A stretch of 64,000 bases of DNA from DATKFM01 sp963810485 (GTDB taxonomy: Bacteria > Pseudomonadota > Alphaproteobacteria > Dongiales > Dongiaceae). Shown here piece after piece: positions 18,633-28,593 of this stretch. The stretch is from assembly GCA_963810485.1 (NCBI GenBank), contig CAWENQ010000002.1, forward strand, positions 297,408 to 361,407, given 5' to 3'. Position 1 is the stretch's first letter; each line of letters begins with the position of its first letter. The notes beneath the pieces were generated by a model. That model saw only the letters and a list, made by a program, of their open reading frames with translations, ran no database searches and was not told the DNA's origin. The translations under genes were made by a program, and so were the position numbers.

Positions 18633-20195
18633 ATGCCCATCGCTTCAGACCGTAAAGTCCTGTTCATCTCGGCCGATCAGTGGCGCGGCGAATGCCTGTC
18701 GGCGCTCAAGCATGCCTGCGTGAAGACGCCCCATCTGGACGCGCTGGCCGCCGAAGGCGTGCTGTTCAAGAACCACTACACCCAGACCTCGCCCTGCGGG
18801 CCGTCGCGCACCAGCCTGCATACGGGCATGTATCTGATGAATCACCGCAGTCTGCGCAATGGCACGCCGCTGGATGCGCGCCATACCAACATCGCGCTGG
18901 AGGCGCGCAAGGGCGGCTACGATCCCATCCTCTTCGGCTATACCGACACTAGCATGGACCCGCGGCGCTTTGCGCCCAACGATCCCGCTGTCCATACCTA
19001 TGAAGGCGTGCTGCCGGGCATGACCGTGGGGCTGCAGCTCCCGGACCATATGGCCGCCTGGGTCGCCGATCTGCGCGCCAAGGGCTATGACCTGCCGGAC
19101 GGGCGGCGCGATGTGTACCGTCCCATGCCGAACTATCCCGGCGCCAAGGAGCGCGGCATCACCTACAGCCCGCCGATCTTTCCGGCCGAGCATAGCGAGA
19201 CCACTTTCATTGCTAACTCTGTGCTCAACTATCTCTCGGTCCGCCAGGACATGCCCTGGTTCATCCATGCGGTGTTCCTGCGGCCGCATCCGCCGATCAT
19301 CGCACCCGAGCCCTACAACAAGATGTACGACCCTGCGAAGGTGCCGATGCCCAAGCGCGCCGGCGACTGGACCGAGGAAGCCGACCAGCATCCCTATCTC
19401 GCCTACCAGCTCAAGGGGACGCTCGAGGTGAACGGCTACAACGAGAACTACCCGATTCCCCTCGCCGAGATGGATGAAAAGGAACTTCGGCAGGTACGCG
19501 CCACCTATTACGGCATGATCACCCAGGTAGACGACCAGATCGGCCGCCTGATTGCGCATCTGAAGGAGACGGGTGAATACGACAAGACGCTGATCATCTT
19601 CACCTGCGATCATGGCGAGATGCTGGGCGACCATTGGCTGTGGGGCAAGCCGGGCTATTTCGACGAGGCCTATCACATCCCGCTGATCGTCCGCGACCCG
19701 CGACGCGAGGCCGATGGCGGCCGCGGCAAGATCGTGGGCGAGTTCACCGAGGCCATCGACATCATGCCGACGATCCTGGACTGGCTCGGTCTGGAGCTGC
19801 CTCATCAATGCGACGGCTACAGCCTCTCGCCGTTCCTCAGGGGCGAACGTCCGAAGGGATGGCGCCAGGAAGCCCACTGGGAATACGACTTCAGCGAAAT
19901 CGCCACGCTGGAGGCGGAGACTGAGCTGGAACTCCACAGCGACCAATGCACGCTGAACGTCATCCGCGACAAAAAGTTCAAGTATGTGCATTTCACCGCA
20001 TTGCCGCCGCTATTCTTCGACCTGGAGAAGGACCCCGGCCAGTTCCGCAATGTGGCGCAGGACCCGGCCTATGCGGGCCGCATGCTGGAATACGCGCAGA
20101 AGATGCTGTCCTGGCGTATGGAGCATGACGAGCGCACGTTGACCCGCTTCTTCCTGACATCAGCGGGCGTGGTGGAGCGCCGCCGCGACGCTTAG
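18633..20195 (+). CDS. Sulfatase-family hydrolase (arylsulfatase / phosphonate monoester hydrolase type)
   Basis: Alkaline-phosphatase-superfamily enzyme of 520 residues. The formylglycine motif is TSPCGPSRTSLHTGMY, with Cys55 to be converted to formylglycine in the C-x-P-x-R context. Metal ligands are visible at FISADQWRGE (Asp15), FTCDHGEMLGDHWLWGK (about residues 320-338, Asp-His pair) and YHIPLIVR. The size and absence of a signal peptide fit cytoplasmic phosphonate monoester hydrolase/phosphodiesterase relatives as well as arylsulfatases. It lies directly upstream of a Na/Pi cotransporter gene on the same strand, which hints at release of phosphate from organic esters. Confidence 0.88.
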   Translation: MPIASDRKVLFISADQWRGECLSALKHACVKTPHLDALAAEGVLFKNHYTQTSPCGPSRTSLHTGMYLMNHRSLRNGTPLDARHTNIALEARKGGYDPILFGYTDTSMDPRRFAPNDPAVHTYEGVLPGMTVGLQLPDHMAAWVADLRAKGYDLPDGRRDVYRPMPNYPGAKERGITYSPPIFPAEHSETTFIANSVLNYLSVRQDMPWFIHAVFLRPHPPIIAPEPYNKMYDPAKVPMPKRAGDWTEEADQHPYLAYQLKGTLEVNGYNENYPIPLAEMDEKELRQVRATYYGMITQVDDQIGRLIAHLKETGEYDKTLIIFTCDHGEMLGDHWLWGKPGYFDEAYHIPLIVRDPRREADGGRGKIVGEFTEAIDIMPTILDWLGLELPHQCDGYSLSPFLRGERPKGWRQEAHWEYDFSEIATLEAETELELHSDQCTLNVIRDKKFKYVHFTALPPLFFDLEKDPGQFRNVAQDPAYAGRMLEYAQKMLSWRMEHDERTLTRFFLTSAGVVERRRDA

Positions 20196-20420
20196 AGGCT
20201 GCTACGGGCCGCAATCGGCGGCTTGGCCCTGGCCCCTTTGCGGTATATTGCATTTTTGTTACAAGGCCTGTATCGGCGCTGCTCCCACGTTATCTTGGGG
20301 GCAGCGTAGTCACATCAACCATTTGCCGCGGCGCGCCGCGGCCGGAGTCCGGTCATTTCTGGCAGTGAGATCTTTCTGAACCTCCTGGGCGCTGCGGCGC
20401 TGCTGGTCTGGGGCCTGCGC

Positions 20421-22019
20421 ATGGTCCGCACCGGCGTGTTGCGTGCCTTCGGCGGCGAGCTGCGCGGCCGGCTGGGCCGCAGCATGAATCATCGGCTGAC
20501 TGCTTTCGGCACCGGCGTCGGCATCACGCTGCTGCTGCAGAGTTCGATGGCCACGGCAATGATGGCGGCATCCTTCGCCTCGCGCGGCGTGGTGGCGGCG
20601 GCGCCGGCACTGGCCATCATGCTGGGCGCGGATCTCGGCACCAGCCTGGTGGCCCAGGCCTATGCCTATCATCTGCCGTCGCTGTCGCCGATCATGATTC
20701 TCGCCGGCGTGATCGCTTTCCTCGGTACTCACTCTACCCGTTGGCGCGATCTCGGCCGCACCGGAATCGGCCTTGGGCTGGTGTTGCTGGCGCTGCAGCT
20801 CATTTCCGCCAACGCCGATCCGATCCGCGAGTTGACCGTCATCCTCAGCCTGATCCCGACATTGGAAGGCACCTCGATTCCCGGCGTGATCATCGGCGCG
20901 GTGCTGGCGGTGCTCTCCACCTCCAGCCTGGCGATCGTTCTGCTGACTGTCTCGCTGGCCAAGGCCGGCGTGCTGCCGATCATGACCGCGATCGCGTTCG
21001 TGCTTGGCGCCAATCTAGGCTCGGCGATCACGCCGGTCATGGCCACGCTGCGCGGCGCACCCGAAGCCCGCCGCGTGCCCCTGGGCAACATGATTTTCCG
21101 CTGCACCGGCGTCGCCGCTGCGCTGGTTGCCCTGCCCTGGATACTGCCGGAGCTGGCGCGGTTGACCGATGCGCCTGCCCACCAGGTGCTGAATTTCCAT
21201 ACCGCGCTGAATTTGGCGATCGCCATCGTCTTCCTGCCGCTGATCGGCCCGGTGGCGAAGCTTTGCCTGCGGATATTGCCGGACCGGCCATTGCAGGAGA
21301 ATCCGGGCCGCCCGCGCTATCTGGATGCGCGCGCCCTGGAATCGCCCGCCGTCGCCATCGCGAACGCCGCGCGTGAGACGCTGCGCCTGGGCGATATCGT
21401 CGAGCGCATGCTGACCCAGACCCTCGATGTCATCCGTGACGACGACCGCAAGCTGCTGAAGGAAGTGGAGGAACTCGACAACAGCGTCGACGCGCTGCAT
21501 GAGGCGATCAAGCTCTACTTGACCAAAGTGAGCCGTGAGACGCTGGACACGCAGGATAACCAACGGCTGATCGACGTCATCACCTTCACGACCAACCTCG
21601 AGCATATCGGCGACATCGTCGACAAGAACCTGCTGGAACTCGCCAACAAGAAGATCCGCAACAAGCTGCAATTTTCCAGCCAGGGATTCTCCGAGATCTG
21701 CGGCATGCATACGCGCCTCCTGGAGAATCTGCGCCTGGCGCTGAATGTCTTCATGTCCGGCGACGTGAAGCTGGCGCGGCAGCTATTGGAGCAGAAGGTG
21801 GCCTTCCGCGATCTCGAGCGCACGGCGGCGGAGGCCCATCTTGCGCGCCTGCGCGTCGGCACGCCTGAGAGTCTGGAAACCACCAGCCTGCATCTGGACA
21901 TCCTGCGCGACCTCAAGCGCATCAATTCCCATCTGACGTCGGTCGCCTATCCGATCCTGGATGCGGCCGGAGAACTCGTGCAATCGCGGCTGCGCGCGCC
22001 CACTGCTGGCGCCAAGTAA
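20421..22019 (+). CDS. Na/Pi cotransporter family protein with PhoU-like C-terminus
   Basis: Inner-membrane sodium-phosphate symporter (NptA/YjbB family), 532 residues from ATG 20421. Two repeated QSS-type segments are visible (TLLLQSSMATAMMAASFASR near residue 35 and LSTSSLAIVLLTVSLAKAG near 165), as expected for the inverted-repeat transport core. After about residue 300 comes a helical PhoU-like domain (ELDNSVDALHEAIKLYLTKV, then NLEHIGDIVDKNLLELANKK). The reading frame upstream of the ATG is open and family-like (SEIFLNLLGAAALLVWGLRM) back to about 20355, where only an ATT is available. The true start is therefore probably about 22 codons upstream. Confidence 0.9.
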   Translation: MVRTGVLRAFGGELRGRLGRSMNHRLTAFGTGVGITLLLQSSMATAMMAASFASRGVVAAAPALAIMLGADLGTSLVAQAYAYHLPSLSPIMILAGVIAFLGTHSTRWRDLGRTGIGLGLVLLALQLISANADPIRELTVILSLIPTLEGTSIPGVIIGAVLAVLSTSSLAIVLLTVSLAKAGVLPIMTAIAFVLGANLGSAITPVMATLRGAPEARRVPLGNMIFRCTGVAAALVALPWILPELARLTDAPAHQVLNFHTALNLAIAIVFLPLIGPVAKLCLRILPDRPLQENPGRPRYLDARALESPAVAIANAARETLRLGDIVERMLTQTLDVIRDDDRKLLKEVEELDNSVDALHEAIKLYLTKVSRETLDTQDNQRLIDVITFTTNLEHIGDIVDKNLLELANKKIRNKLQFSSQGFSEICGMHTRLLENLRLALNVFMSGDVKLARQLLEQKVAFRDLERTAAEAHLARLRVGTPESLETTSLHLDILRDLKRINSHLTSVAYPILDAAGELVQSRLRAPTAGAK

Positions 22020-22269
22020 TTGGTCTCCTGCGATTAAGGCTGTTGCATGGTGGGACTGCCCTGGTTCGTGGCAATGTTCAAATCTGCTTGATATCAAACA
22101 GAAATCCGTTTCCGGTGCCGCTTGATCTCCCGCATCGAGTGCAGCTACAATTCACGCTGATTTCACGCTAATGGTTCGTTCAACGAAATAAATTTGTAAG
22201 CAGCCACGCGTGATCGGCACACCCAATCGGCCACCCGATGGTCGGGCGGCCAGAGGAGACTCCCCCAAA

Positions 22270-23340
22270 ATGAACAGCCTAATGCTTCCCCGCGCGACCC
22301 GCAGAAACTTCCTGAAGGGCGCCGCGGCTGTCGGCCTGACGTTCTCCGGCCTTTCCCGCCGCGCCTTCGCGGAAGAGGAGAAGGCGCTGAACTTCTATAA
22401 CTGGGACACTTATATCGGCGCGACGACAGTCGATACCTTTACAGAGAAAACGGGTATCGAAGTTCAATCCGACTTCTTCGCCAACAACGAAGAATTGCTG
22501 GCAAAGCTGAAGCAGGGCAATCCCGGTTATGACATCATCGTTCCCAGCGACTACATGGTCGGAACGATGGTCACCCTGGGGATCCTGGAAGAGTTGAATG
22601 CCGGCCAAATTCCGAATCTGAAGAACATCGACCCGGCAATGAACAATCCGGCCTACGACCCCGGCCTGAAGCACAGCGTGCCCTATATGTTCGGCACCGT
22701 GGGCATCGGCTACCGCAAATCGAAGATCGAAACGCCGACGAGCTGGGCCGACGTGCTCGACAGCGACAAATACTCCGGCCGCATCGCGCTTCTGGCCGAT
22801 CAGCGTGTCGTGCTCGGCGTGACGCTGAAGTATCTCGGCTTCTCCATGAACACCACCAACCCAGATGAGATCAACAAGGCACGCGACCTGCTGATCAAGC
22901 AGAAGCAGCATCTGAAGGCCTTCGCCCCCGATGAAGGCCAGAACATGCTGGCGGCGGGCGACGTTGATATCGTCATGGAGTGGAATGGCGACATCCTGCA
23001 AGTCGCTGCGGAGGATGAGGACATCGCCTATGTCGTGCCGAACGAGGGCACCAACGTCTTCGTCGACAATCTCTGCATTCCCAAGGATGCGCCGCATCCG
23101 CTGAATGCCCATGCATTCATCGACCATGTCAACGATCCGGCCGTTAACGCCGAGATCTGCAACACGATCAACTACGCCACAGCGAACGTCGAGGCGCGCA
23201 AGCTGTTGCCGCCGGAGACTCTCAGCAATCCGGCGATCTATCCGGCTTCCGATATCGTCGCCAAGAGCGAGCAGATCCTCGACCTCGGCGATGCGACGAC
23301 ACTGTACGATGAAGCCTGGACGCAGGTGCAGGCCGCCTAA
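22270..23340 (+). CDS. potD: Polyamine-type ABC transporter substrate-binding protein (PotD/PotF-like)
   Basis: Periplasmic solute-binding protein of the spermidine/putrescine group, 356 residues from ATG 22270 with an AGAGGAGA ribosome-binding site. The N-terminus carries a twin-arginine export motif (RRNFLKGAAAVGLTFSG, ending near RRAFA), so it is likely exported folded by Tat. Family wording includes LNFYNWDTYIG, GYDIIVPSDYMV, and NEGTNVFVDNLCIPKDAPHP near residue 255. It is the first gene of a four-gene importer (substrate protein, two permeases, ATPase). Its 3' end is followed by a 13-bp intercistronic hairpin. Confidence 0.92.
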   Translation: MNSLMLPRATRRNFLKGAAAVGLTFSGLSRRAFAEEEKALNFYNWDTYIGATTVDTFTEKTGIEVQSDFFANNEELLAKLKQGNPGYDIIVPSDYMVGTMVTLGILEELNAGQIPNLKNIDPAMNNPAYDPGLKHSVPYMFGTVGIGYRKSKIETPTSWADVLDSDKYSGRIALLADQRVVLGVTLKYLGFSMNTTNPDEINKARDLLIKQKQHLKAFAPDEGQNMLAAGDVDIVMEWNGDILQVAAEDEDIAYVVPNEGTNVFVDNLCIPKDAPHPLNAHAFIDHVNDPAVNAEICNTINYATANVEARKLLPPETLSNPAIYPASDIVAKSEQILDLGDATTLYDEAWTQVQAA

Positions 23341-23380
23341 AGGGCTGGACGCATCTCCATCAGGCGCTAAACTCGACGGG

Positions 23381-23410
23381 CCTCGGAAGCCGCCACAGCG
23401 GTTTCCGGGG
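23381..23410 (+). promoter_or_regulatory. Intercistronic hairpin between potD and potB
   Basis: A 13-bp stem (CCTCGGAAGCCGC with GCGGTTTCCGGGG, allowing G-U pairs) around a CACA loop, 41 bases after the potD stop in a 220-base gap. No T-tract follows, so it looks less like a full terminator than like an mRNA 3'-stabilising or attenuating stem that lets binding protein exceed permease. This role is an inference from known transporter operons. Confidence 0.55.
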
Positions 23411-23561
23411 CCCGAAGCATAAGAAACACAGGGATGCCAACATAACGCTGTCGCCGATTGGCGCGGGTCGCAACCGACGGCCGCAGAGGCCGCACCCGGA
23501 TCCGAAGCCGATATTGCCTGTTACCGGCCGGAGCTGACAGCCAGGGAGAGTCGCCGGGATC

Positions 23562-24467
23562 ATGCGGAATTGGCGCAAGGAAGTGCAGGCATTCCTGGTC
23601 CTGATGGGACCCGGAACATTCTGGCTGGTGGCTTTCTTCCTGGTGCCGGTGGCGCTGATCTGGATCTACAGCTTCCTCGATCGCGGGCCACAGGGGCAGC
23701 TCGAGTGGGTCTTCTCCTTTGACAACTATGTTCGCGCCCTCGAGCCCATCCATCTGGGCATCATGTGGAAATCCCTGTGGATCGCAGCGCTGTCGACGGC
23801 GCTGTGCCTGTTGCTGGGCTTTCCCATGGCCTTGGGCGTCGCCTTCGCGCCCTCGCGCTGGAAGAATTTCCTGCTGCTGCTGGTGGCGCTGCCGTTCTTC
23901 ACCAACCTGCTGATCCGCACCTATGCCTGGATCGCCATTCTCCGCACCAGGGGCTATGTCAACGAGACGCTGGCCTGGTTCTATGACGGCATCACCGGAT
24001 TGTTCTCCGGAGGCGATCCGAACGCCTTCCCGGCCTTCGTGCCCATCGAATTCCTCTATAATCAGTACGCGATCATCGTCGGCCTGGTCTATGTCGGGCT
24101 GCCGTTCCTGATCCTGCCGCTCTACGCATCGCTGGAGAAATTCGACCGCTCGTTCCTGGAGGCGAGCCTCGATCTCGGCGCCAGTCAGTGGCAGACCTTC
24201 TTCCAGGTCCTGGTGCCGATCGCCATGCCCGGCATCATCGCGGGATCGCTCCTGGTCTTCATCATTTCGCTCGGCACCTATCTGGTTCCCGATGTCCTCG
24301 GCGGTACCAGCAGCGAGATGATCGGCACGCTGATCGCCCGGCAGTTCGGCGCCTCGCGCGACTGGCCGTTCGGGTCGGCGCTGTCATGCCTGCTGCTGTA
24401 CATCACTTTCATCGTCCTGTGGGTCCGCGCCATCGGTGCGGGCCGCGACGCGGCGGGAGCGCACTAG
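23562..24467 (+). CDS. potB: Polyamine-type ABC transporter permease (PotB/PotH-like)
   Basis: Inner-membrane permease of 301 residues with about six hydrophobic segments. The EAA loop that docks the ATPase is present (FLEASLDLGASQWQTFFQVL, about residues 200-219, followed by VPIAMPGIIAG). The N-terminal LMGPGTFWLVAFFLVPVALI helix is typical of the PotB/H group. It works with the PotC-like permease just downstream; the stop lies only 4 bases before the next ATG. Confidence 0.92.
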   Translation: MRNWRKEVQAFLVLMGPGTFWLVAFFLVPVALIWIYSFLDRGPQGQLEWVFSFDNYVRALEPIHLGIMWKSLWIAALSTALCLLLGFPMALGVAFAPSRWKNFLLLLVALPFFTNLLIRTYAWIAILRTRGYVNETLAWFYDGITGLFSGGDPNAFPAFVPIEFLYNQYAIIVGLVYVGLPFLILPLYASLEKFDRSFLEASLDLGASQWQTFFQVLVPIAMPGIIAGSLLVFIISLGTYLVPDVLGGTSSEMIGTLIARQFGASRDWPFGSALSCLLLYITFIVLWVRAIGAGRDAAGAH

Positions 24468-24471
24468 CATC

Positions 24472-25341
24472 ATGACCCAGTCGGCGACCATGAATGCGGC
24501 GGCGGAAAAGCGCGTGCAGCATCCGGACAAACCGCTGCCGCTGGAGTATCTGCGCAAGCGCTGGCTACAGGCCGTTCTGGTTTTCGGATTCTTCTTCCTC
24601 TACTTCCCGATCCTGGCGCTGGTCGCCACGTCATTCAATGAGGACAAGCGCAATATCGTCTGGAAGGGCTTCACCTTCGGCTGGTACGCGAAAGCCTACG
24701 AAAACGACAAGCTGTTCGACTCCCTGATGAACAGCCTGCAAGTGGGGGCGATCTCGACAGTCGTGTCGACGATCATCGGCACGATGATCGGCCTCGCGCT
24801 CTATCGCTACCGGTTCACCATGAAGACGCCGTTCGAAAGTCTTGTCTTCCTGCCGATCGTGATCCCGGAAATCTCCATGGCCGTGGCGATGCTGGCGTTT
24901 TTCTCCATAATCGAAATACCGCTAGGCATCTTCACGATTACGGTCAGCCACATCGCCTTCAGCTTCCCCTTCGTCGCCGTGGTGATCCGCACGCGGATGG
25001 CTGGCTTTGACGAGTCCCTAGAAGAGGCGTCACGCGATCTCGGCGCCAGCGCCTGGCAGACCTTCTGGAACGTCACCGTCCCCTATATGATGCCGGGCAT
25101 CATCGCCGGGGGCCTTCTCGCCTTCACGCTGTCGCTGGACGACTACGTCATCACGGCGTTTACGTCCGGTCCCGGCTCCACCACCTTGCCGATACAGATC
25201 TATTCGATGGTGCGTTTCAGCGTGACCCCAGAGGTGAATGCCGCGTCCACCGTGCTGATCGTCATCACCCTCACCTTCGCCATTGCCGCCATGGCGATGC
25301 AGGCCCGCACCGAAAAGAGAACGGTCAAGAAAAATGGATAA
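24472..25341 (+). CDS. potC: Polyamine-type ABC transporter permease (PotC/PotI-like)
   Basis: Second permease subunit, 289 residues from ATG 24472 (MTQSATMNAAAEKRV). It has six predicted membrane segments and an EAA loop (SLEEASRDLGASAWQTFWNV, followed by TVPYMMPGIIAGG). LDDYVITAFTSGPGSTTLPI near residue 225 is characteristic of PotC/PotI. Its 3' end overlaps the ATPase gene by 8 bases, indicating coupling. A somewhat long polar N-terminus (about 30 residues) precedes the first helix. Confidence 0.92.
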   Translation: MTQSATMNAAAEKRVQHPDKPLPLEYLRKRWLQAVLVFGFFFLYFPILALVATSFNEDKRNIVWKGFTFGWYAKAYENDKLFDSLMNSLQVGAISTVVSTIIGTMIGLALYRYRFTMKTPFESLVFLPIVIPEISMAVAMLAFFSIIEIPLGIFTITVSHIAFSFPFVAVVIRTRMAGFDESLEEASRDLGASAWQTFWNVTVPYMMPGIIAGGLLAFTLSLDDYVITAFTSGPGSTTLPIQIYSMVRFSVTPEVNAASTVLIVITLTFAIAAMAMQARTEKRTVKKNG

Positions 25342-26425
25342 TCGCAAACCGATCATCTCCATCCGCAATGTCTATAAGCGTTTCGGCGGCTCCGTCGTCG
25401 CCGTCGACAACGCCAACCTGGAGATCGGCGAGGGCGAGTTCTTCGCGCTGCTCGGTCCGTCGGGCTGTGGCAAGACCACGCTGCTGCGCATGCTCGCCGG
25501 ATTCGAGAACCCGAGCGAGGGCGAGATCATCATCGACGGCCATCGCATGGACGGCGTCGATCCGAATCGCCGGCCGGTGAATATGGTGTTCCAGTCCTAT
25601 GCGGTGTTCCCGCATATGAGCGTGCTGAAAAATGTCGGCTACGGACTGCGGGTAACCGGCGTGCCGCCGGATGAGACGCAGAAGCGCGCCTTGGAAGCCC
25701 TGGCGCTGGTGAAGATGGAGCGTTTCGCCGACCGCATGCCCAACCAGCTTTCCGGCGGCCAGCGCCAGCGCGTCGCCCTGGCCCGCGCGCTGGTGAAGCG
25801 GCCGCGGGTGCTGTTGCTGGACGAGCCGCTGTCGGCCCTCGACGCCAAGCTGCGCGAGGCCATGCAGCTCGAGCTCGTGCGCCTGCAACATGCGGTGGGC
25901 ATCACCTTCGTCATCGTCACCCATGATCAGGACGAAGCGCTGTCCATGGCCAACCGCATCGCCGTGATGGAATCCGGCAAGGTGCGGCAGATCGCAGCGC
26001 CGGCCGATCTGTACGAATTCCCCAACAGCCGATTCGTCGCCGACTTCATCGGCAAGATGAATCTGTTCGAGGGCAATGTCACCGGCGCCGCCGGCAACAA
26101 CATCATCATCGAGGTCAAGGGCCTGGGCCGCATCACCGTACCCTATTCCGGCAGCGCCCAAGGAACCGTCGGCGTGGCGGTCCGGCCGGAGAAGGTCCGC
26201 GTCGATCACAGCGAGCCCGGCAGCGACCGCGTCAAGCTGCGCGGCAAAGTGACCGAGGTCGCCTATTTCGGCGACGAGAGCGCGGTGTTCCTGGAGAACG
26301 TCACGGGCGTTAACATCAACGTCAACGTGCCCAACGATGCGCGCCGCACTGCCGCACCCTTCGCCATCGGCGACGAGATGTGGATCTCCTGGAACCCCGC
26401 GGACACGTTGGTGCTGGCGGAGTAG
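25334..26425 (+). CDS. potA: Polyamine-type ABC transporter ATP-binding protein (PotA/PotG-like)
   Basis: Cytoplasmic ATPase of the importer, 363 residues from ATG 25334. Walker A is GPSGCGKTTLLRML (about residues 45-58), the ABC signature is LSGGQRQRVALARAL (about 140), Walker B is VLLLDEPLSALD, and the switch His is in VIVTHDQDEAL. The C-terminal regulatory TOBE domain begins near residue 290 (VAVRPEKVRV). This ends the operon; the next gene is on the opposite strand with convergent ends only 3 bases apart. Confidence 0.95.
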   Translation: MDNRKPIISIRNVYKRFGGSVVAVDNANLEIGEGEFFALLGPSGCGKTTLLRMLAGFENPSEGEIIIDGHRMDGVDPNRRPVNMVFQSYAVFPHMSVLKNVGYGLRVTGVPPDETQKRALEALALVKMERFADRMPNQLSGGQRQRVALARALVKRPRVLLLDEPLSALDAKLREAMQLELVRLQHAVGITFVIVTHDQDEALSMANRIAVMESGKVRQIAAPADLYEFPNSRFVADFIGKMNLFEGNVTGAAGNNIIIEVKGLGRITVPYSGSAQGTVGVAVRPEKVRVDHSEPGSDRVKLRGKVTEVAYFGDESAVFLENVTGVNINVNVPNDARRTAAPFAIGDEMWISWNPADTLVLAE

Positions 26426-26428
26426 CCG

Positions 26429-28424
26429 CTAAGCCGCGGCGATCCGCGGGCGGCCGAGGCCGGTGACTTCGATCCGGCTTTCGATGAACAGCTCGAAACC
26501 CATGGGATCGCGGTGGATGGTGTCCTTGCGGCTGTGGGTGATTTCCACTTCGGCAGCGCCCGCCTCCAGCGCCATCCGCGTTGCCAGCGCACGGCCTTCG
26601 CGCAGCGCGAAATCGGCGGCCGTCTCCAGCGACGAGAAATCCTGGTTGCCGCTGGGCAGATGGGTGCGGTAGCGGCCCTCCGCCGGCGAAGTGATCAGCG
26701 CATTCACGGTCTGCAGCACGCCGCCGGCCACCGCGCCCACCGCGTTACAGACGCCGGCATTGGGCGGCACCACCAGCCGCGTGTTCAGCCGCCGCGCCAC
26801 CTCCGGATAGTAGGAGGCCACCGGCGCACCGATGGCGACGATGGGCCGCGCGATCGTCAGGTTGGTCTGGAGCAGGTCGCCTGCAGGCATCGGCCCCACC
26901 GCCTGGTCCACCAGCCGGCGGCCCAGGCTGTCCAGTTCCCAAAGCTGCTTGCCCTCGTCGGCGCCGAGCACGGAGGCGATCAGCACCCGCGCCGTATGCA
27001 CCACGACAGCCTCGACAATGCGCGACGCCAAGGTCACCGGATTGGCGTCGGCGGGCCGCGCCGCAGCGAGATCCTCCTTGATCCAGAGCTGCGCGCCGAT
27101 TTGCGCAGCCTCGGTACTCCATTCCACTTGCCGGCCGAGGATGTGGGCCGCATCGCTGGGCGTGAGGCCGGAAACGATGACCAAGCCCCGCTCCACCAGC
27201 CGGTCAACGGCCTTCAGCGACGCATAGCGCTGGGCGATCTGCGACAACGGCAGCGGCCCGCCGGCCAGCATGTTCCACAATTCCGCCTGGGACTGGCTCA
27301 GACTCTCCAGCCCGGCATCCATCGTGCGGTTGCGCAGCGCGAAGCGGCCGGCTTGCGGCGGCAGGCGCTCCGCCTCCAGTTGCCCGCGCAAAACGTCCAG
27401 AACGCGAGGATTTTCCCGCGCCAGCAGGCTCAATGGCACCAGCCGGCGCGGCCCCACCTCCAGCCGGTTGTCCTTCGCGCCGGATCTCCGAGTCGCCGCC
27501 GAGGCCGAAGGTATGGACGGCCACCGCCTCCACCATGGTCTTCCAGCCGCCCACCGTGGCGCCGTTGCGGTCCAGGATCGGCCGTCCGTCGCGCAGCAGC
27601 GCCACATCCGTCGTGGTGCCGCCCATGTCGGAGACCAGCACATCGCCTTCGCCCGAGAGATGGCGGGCGCCGACCACGCTGGCGGCCGGCCCGGACAGGA
27701 TGGTCTCCACCGGCCGGTTCAGGGCGAACTCCGCTGACACCAGCGAGCCGTCGCCCTTCACCACCATCAGCGGTGCAGCAATGCCCTTCTCCCGCATCAA
27801 GCCTTCCACCGCGCGGATCAGATGCTGGAGCTGGGGGATCAGCCGCGCATTCAGGGCCGTGGTCAGGGCGCGGCGCGGCGCATCCAGCTTCGAGGTCAGC
27901 TCATGGCCGCAGGTGACCGGCAGGCCGGTGATCTCGCGGATCAGTTCCCGCGCCGCCAGCTCATGGGCCGGATTGCGCACGGAAAAGAAGGAGGACACCG
28001 CGAAAGACGCCACCTTGGAGCCATGCTCGCGCACCGCCGCCTCCAGCGCCTCGCGGTCGAGCGGCGTCTGCTCGTCGCCAGTCGCGTTGTGGCCGCCGGC
28101 GATGAACACCACGGGATCGGTGCCCAGGGCACGGCCCAGATCGGCGCGCTTCAGCGATCCCTGGTCGTAGCCGATCAGAAGCAGGCAGATCGGGCTGCCC
28201 TGCCCCTCCACCAGCGCGTTGGTGGCGAGCGTGGTTGAGAGCGACACCAGGCTGATCTCCCGGTTCGCCGCCGGCAGCACGAGCTCCATTGCCTTGCGCA
28301 GGCCGATGGCGAGGTCGTGCTTGGTGGTCAGCGACTTCGCCGCCGCCAGCACCTGGCTGGCGCCGGGGTCGAAGATCACCGCGTCGGTGTAGGTCCCGCC
28401 GGTATCGAAGCCTAGGAAAAGCAC
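26429..28424 (-). CDS. Hydantoinase/oxoprolinase family protein (HyuA-like), broken by a 1-base insertion
   Basis: ATP-dependent hydantoinase/oxoprolinase subunit with an acetate-kinase-like fold. The N-terminal half opens with MLFLGFDTGGTYTDAVIFDP (the ATP-binding GTYTD) and continues to SDMGGTTTDVALLRDGRP and VHTFGLGGDSEIR. The second half runs in another frame (AKDNRLEVGPRRLVPLSLLA onward). The break is at about 27475-27485. Dropping one G in ATCCGGCGCGAAG gives I-R-A-K and joins both halves into about 665 residues. The start is GTG 28424. No HyuB-like partner is adjacent. It lies convergent to the polyamine importer, so a role in nitrogen scavenging is possible but unproven. Confidence 0.85.
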
Positions 28425-28593
28425 CTTGTCGCACCCGCCTCAAGTAAGGCCGGCGCGCCACGGGGCGTTCCGGCGAAAAAGCGCGGGATCATAGCCCCGG
28501 CTTGGCCGCCGGGCCAAGCCTCCTTGGCGCGAAAAAGCGCAACCAGCGCAAGGATTTGCCGAGTGTCGCCGGGCCGTGATATGGGGACCGGTC

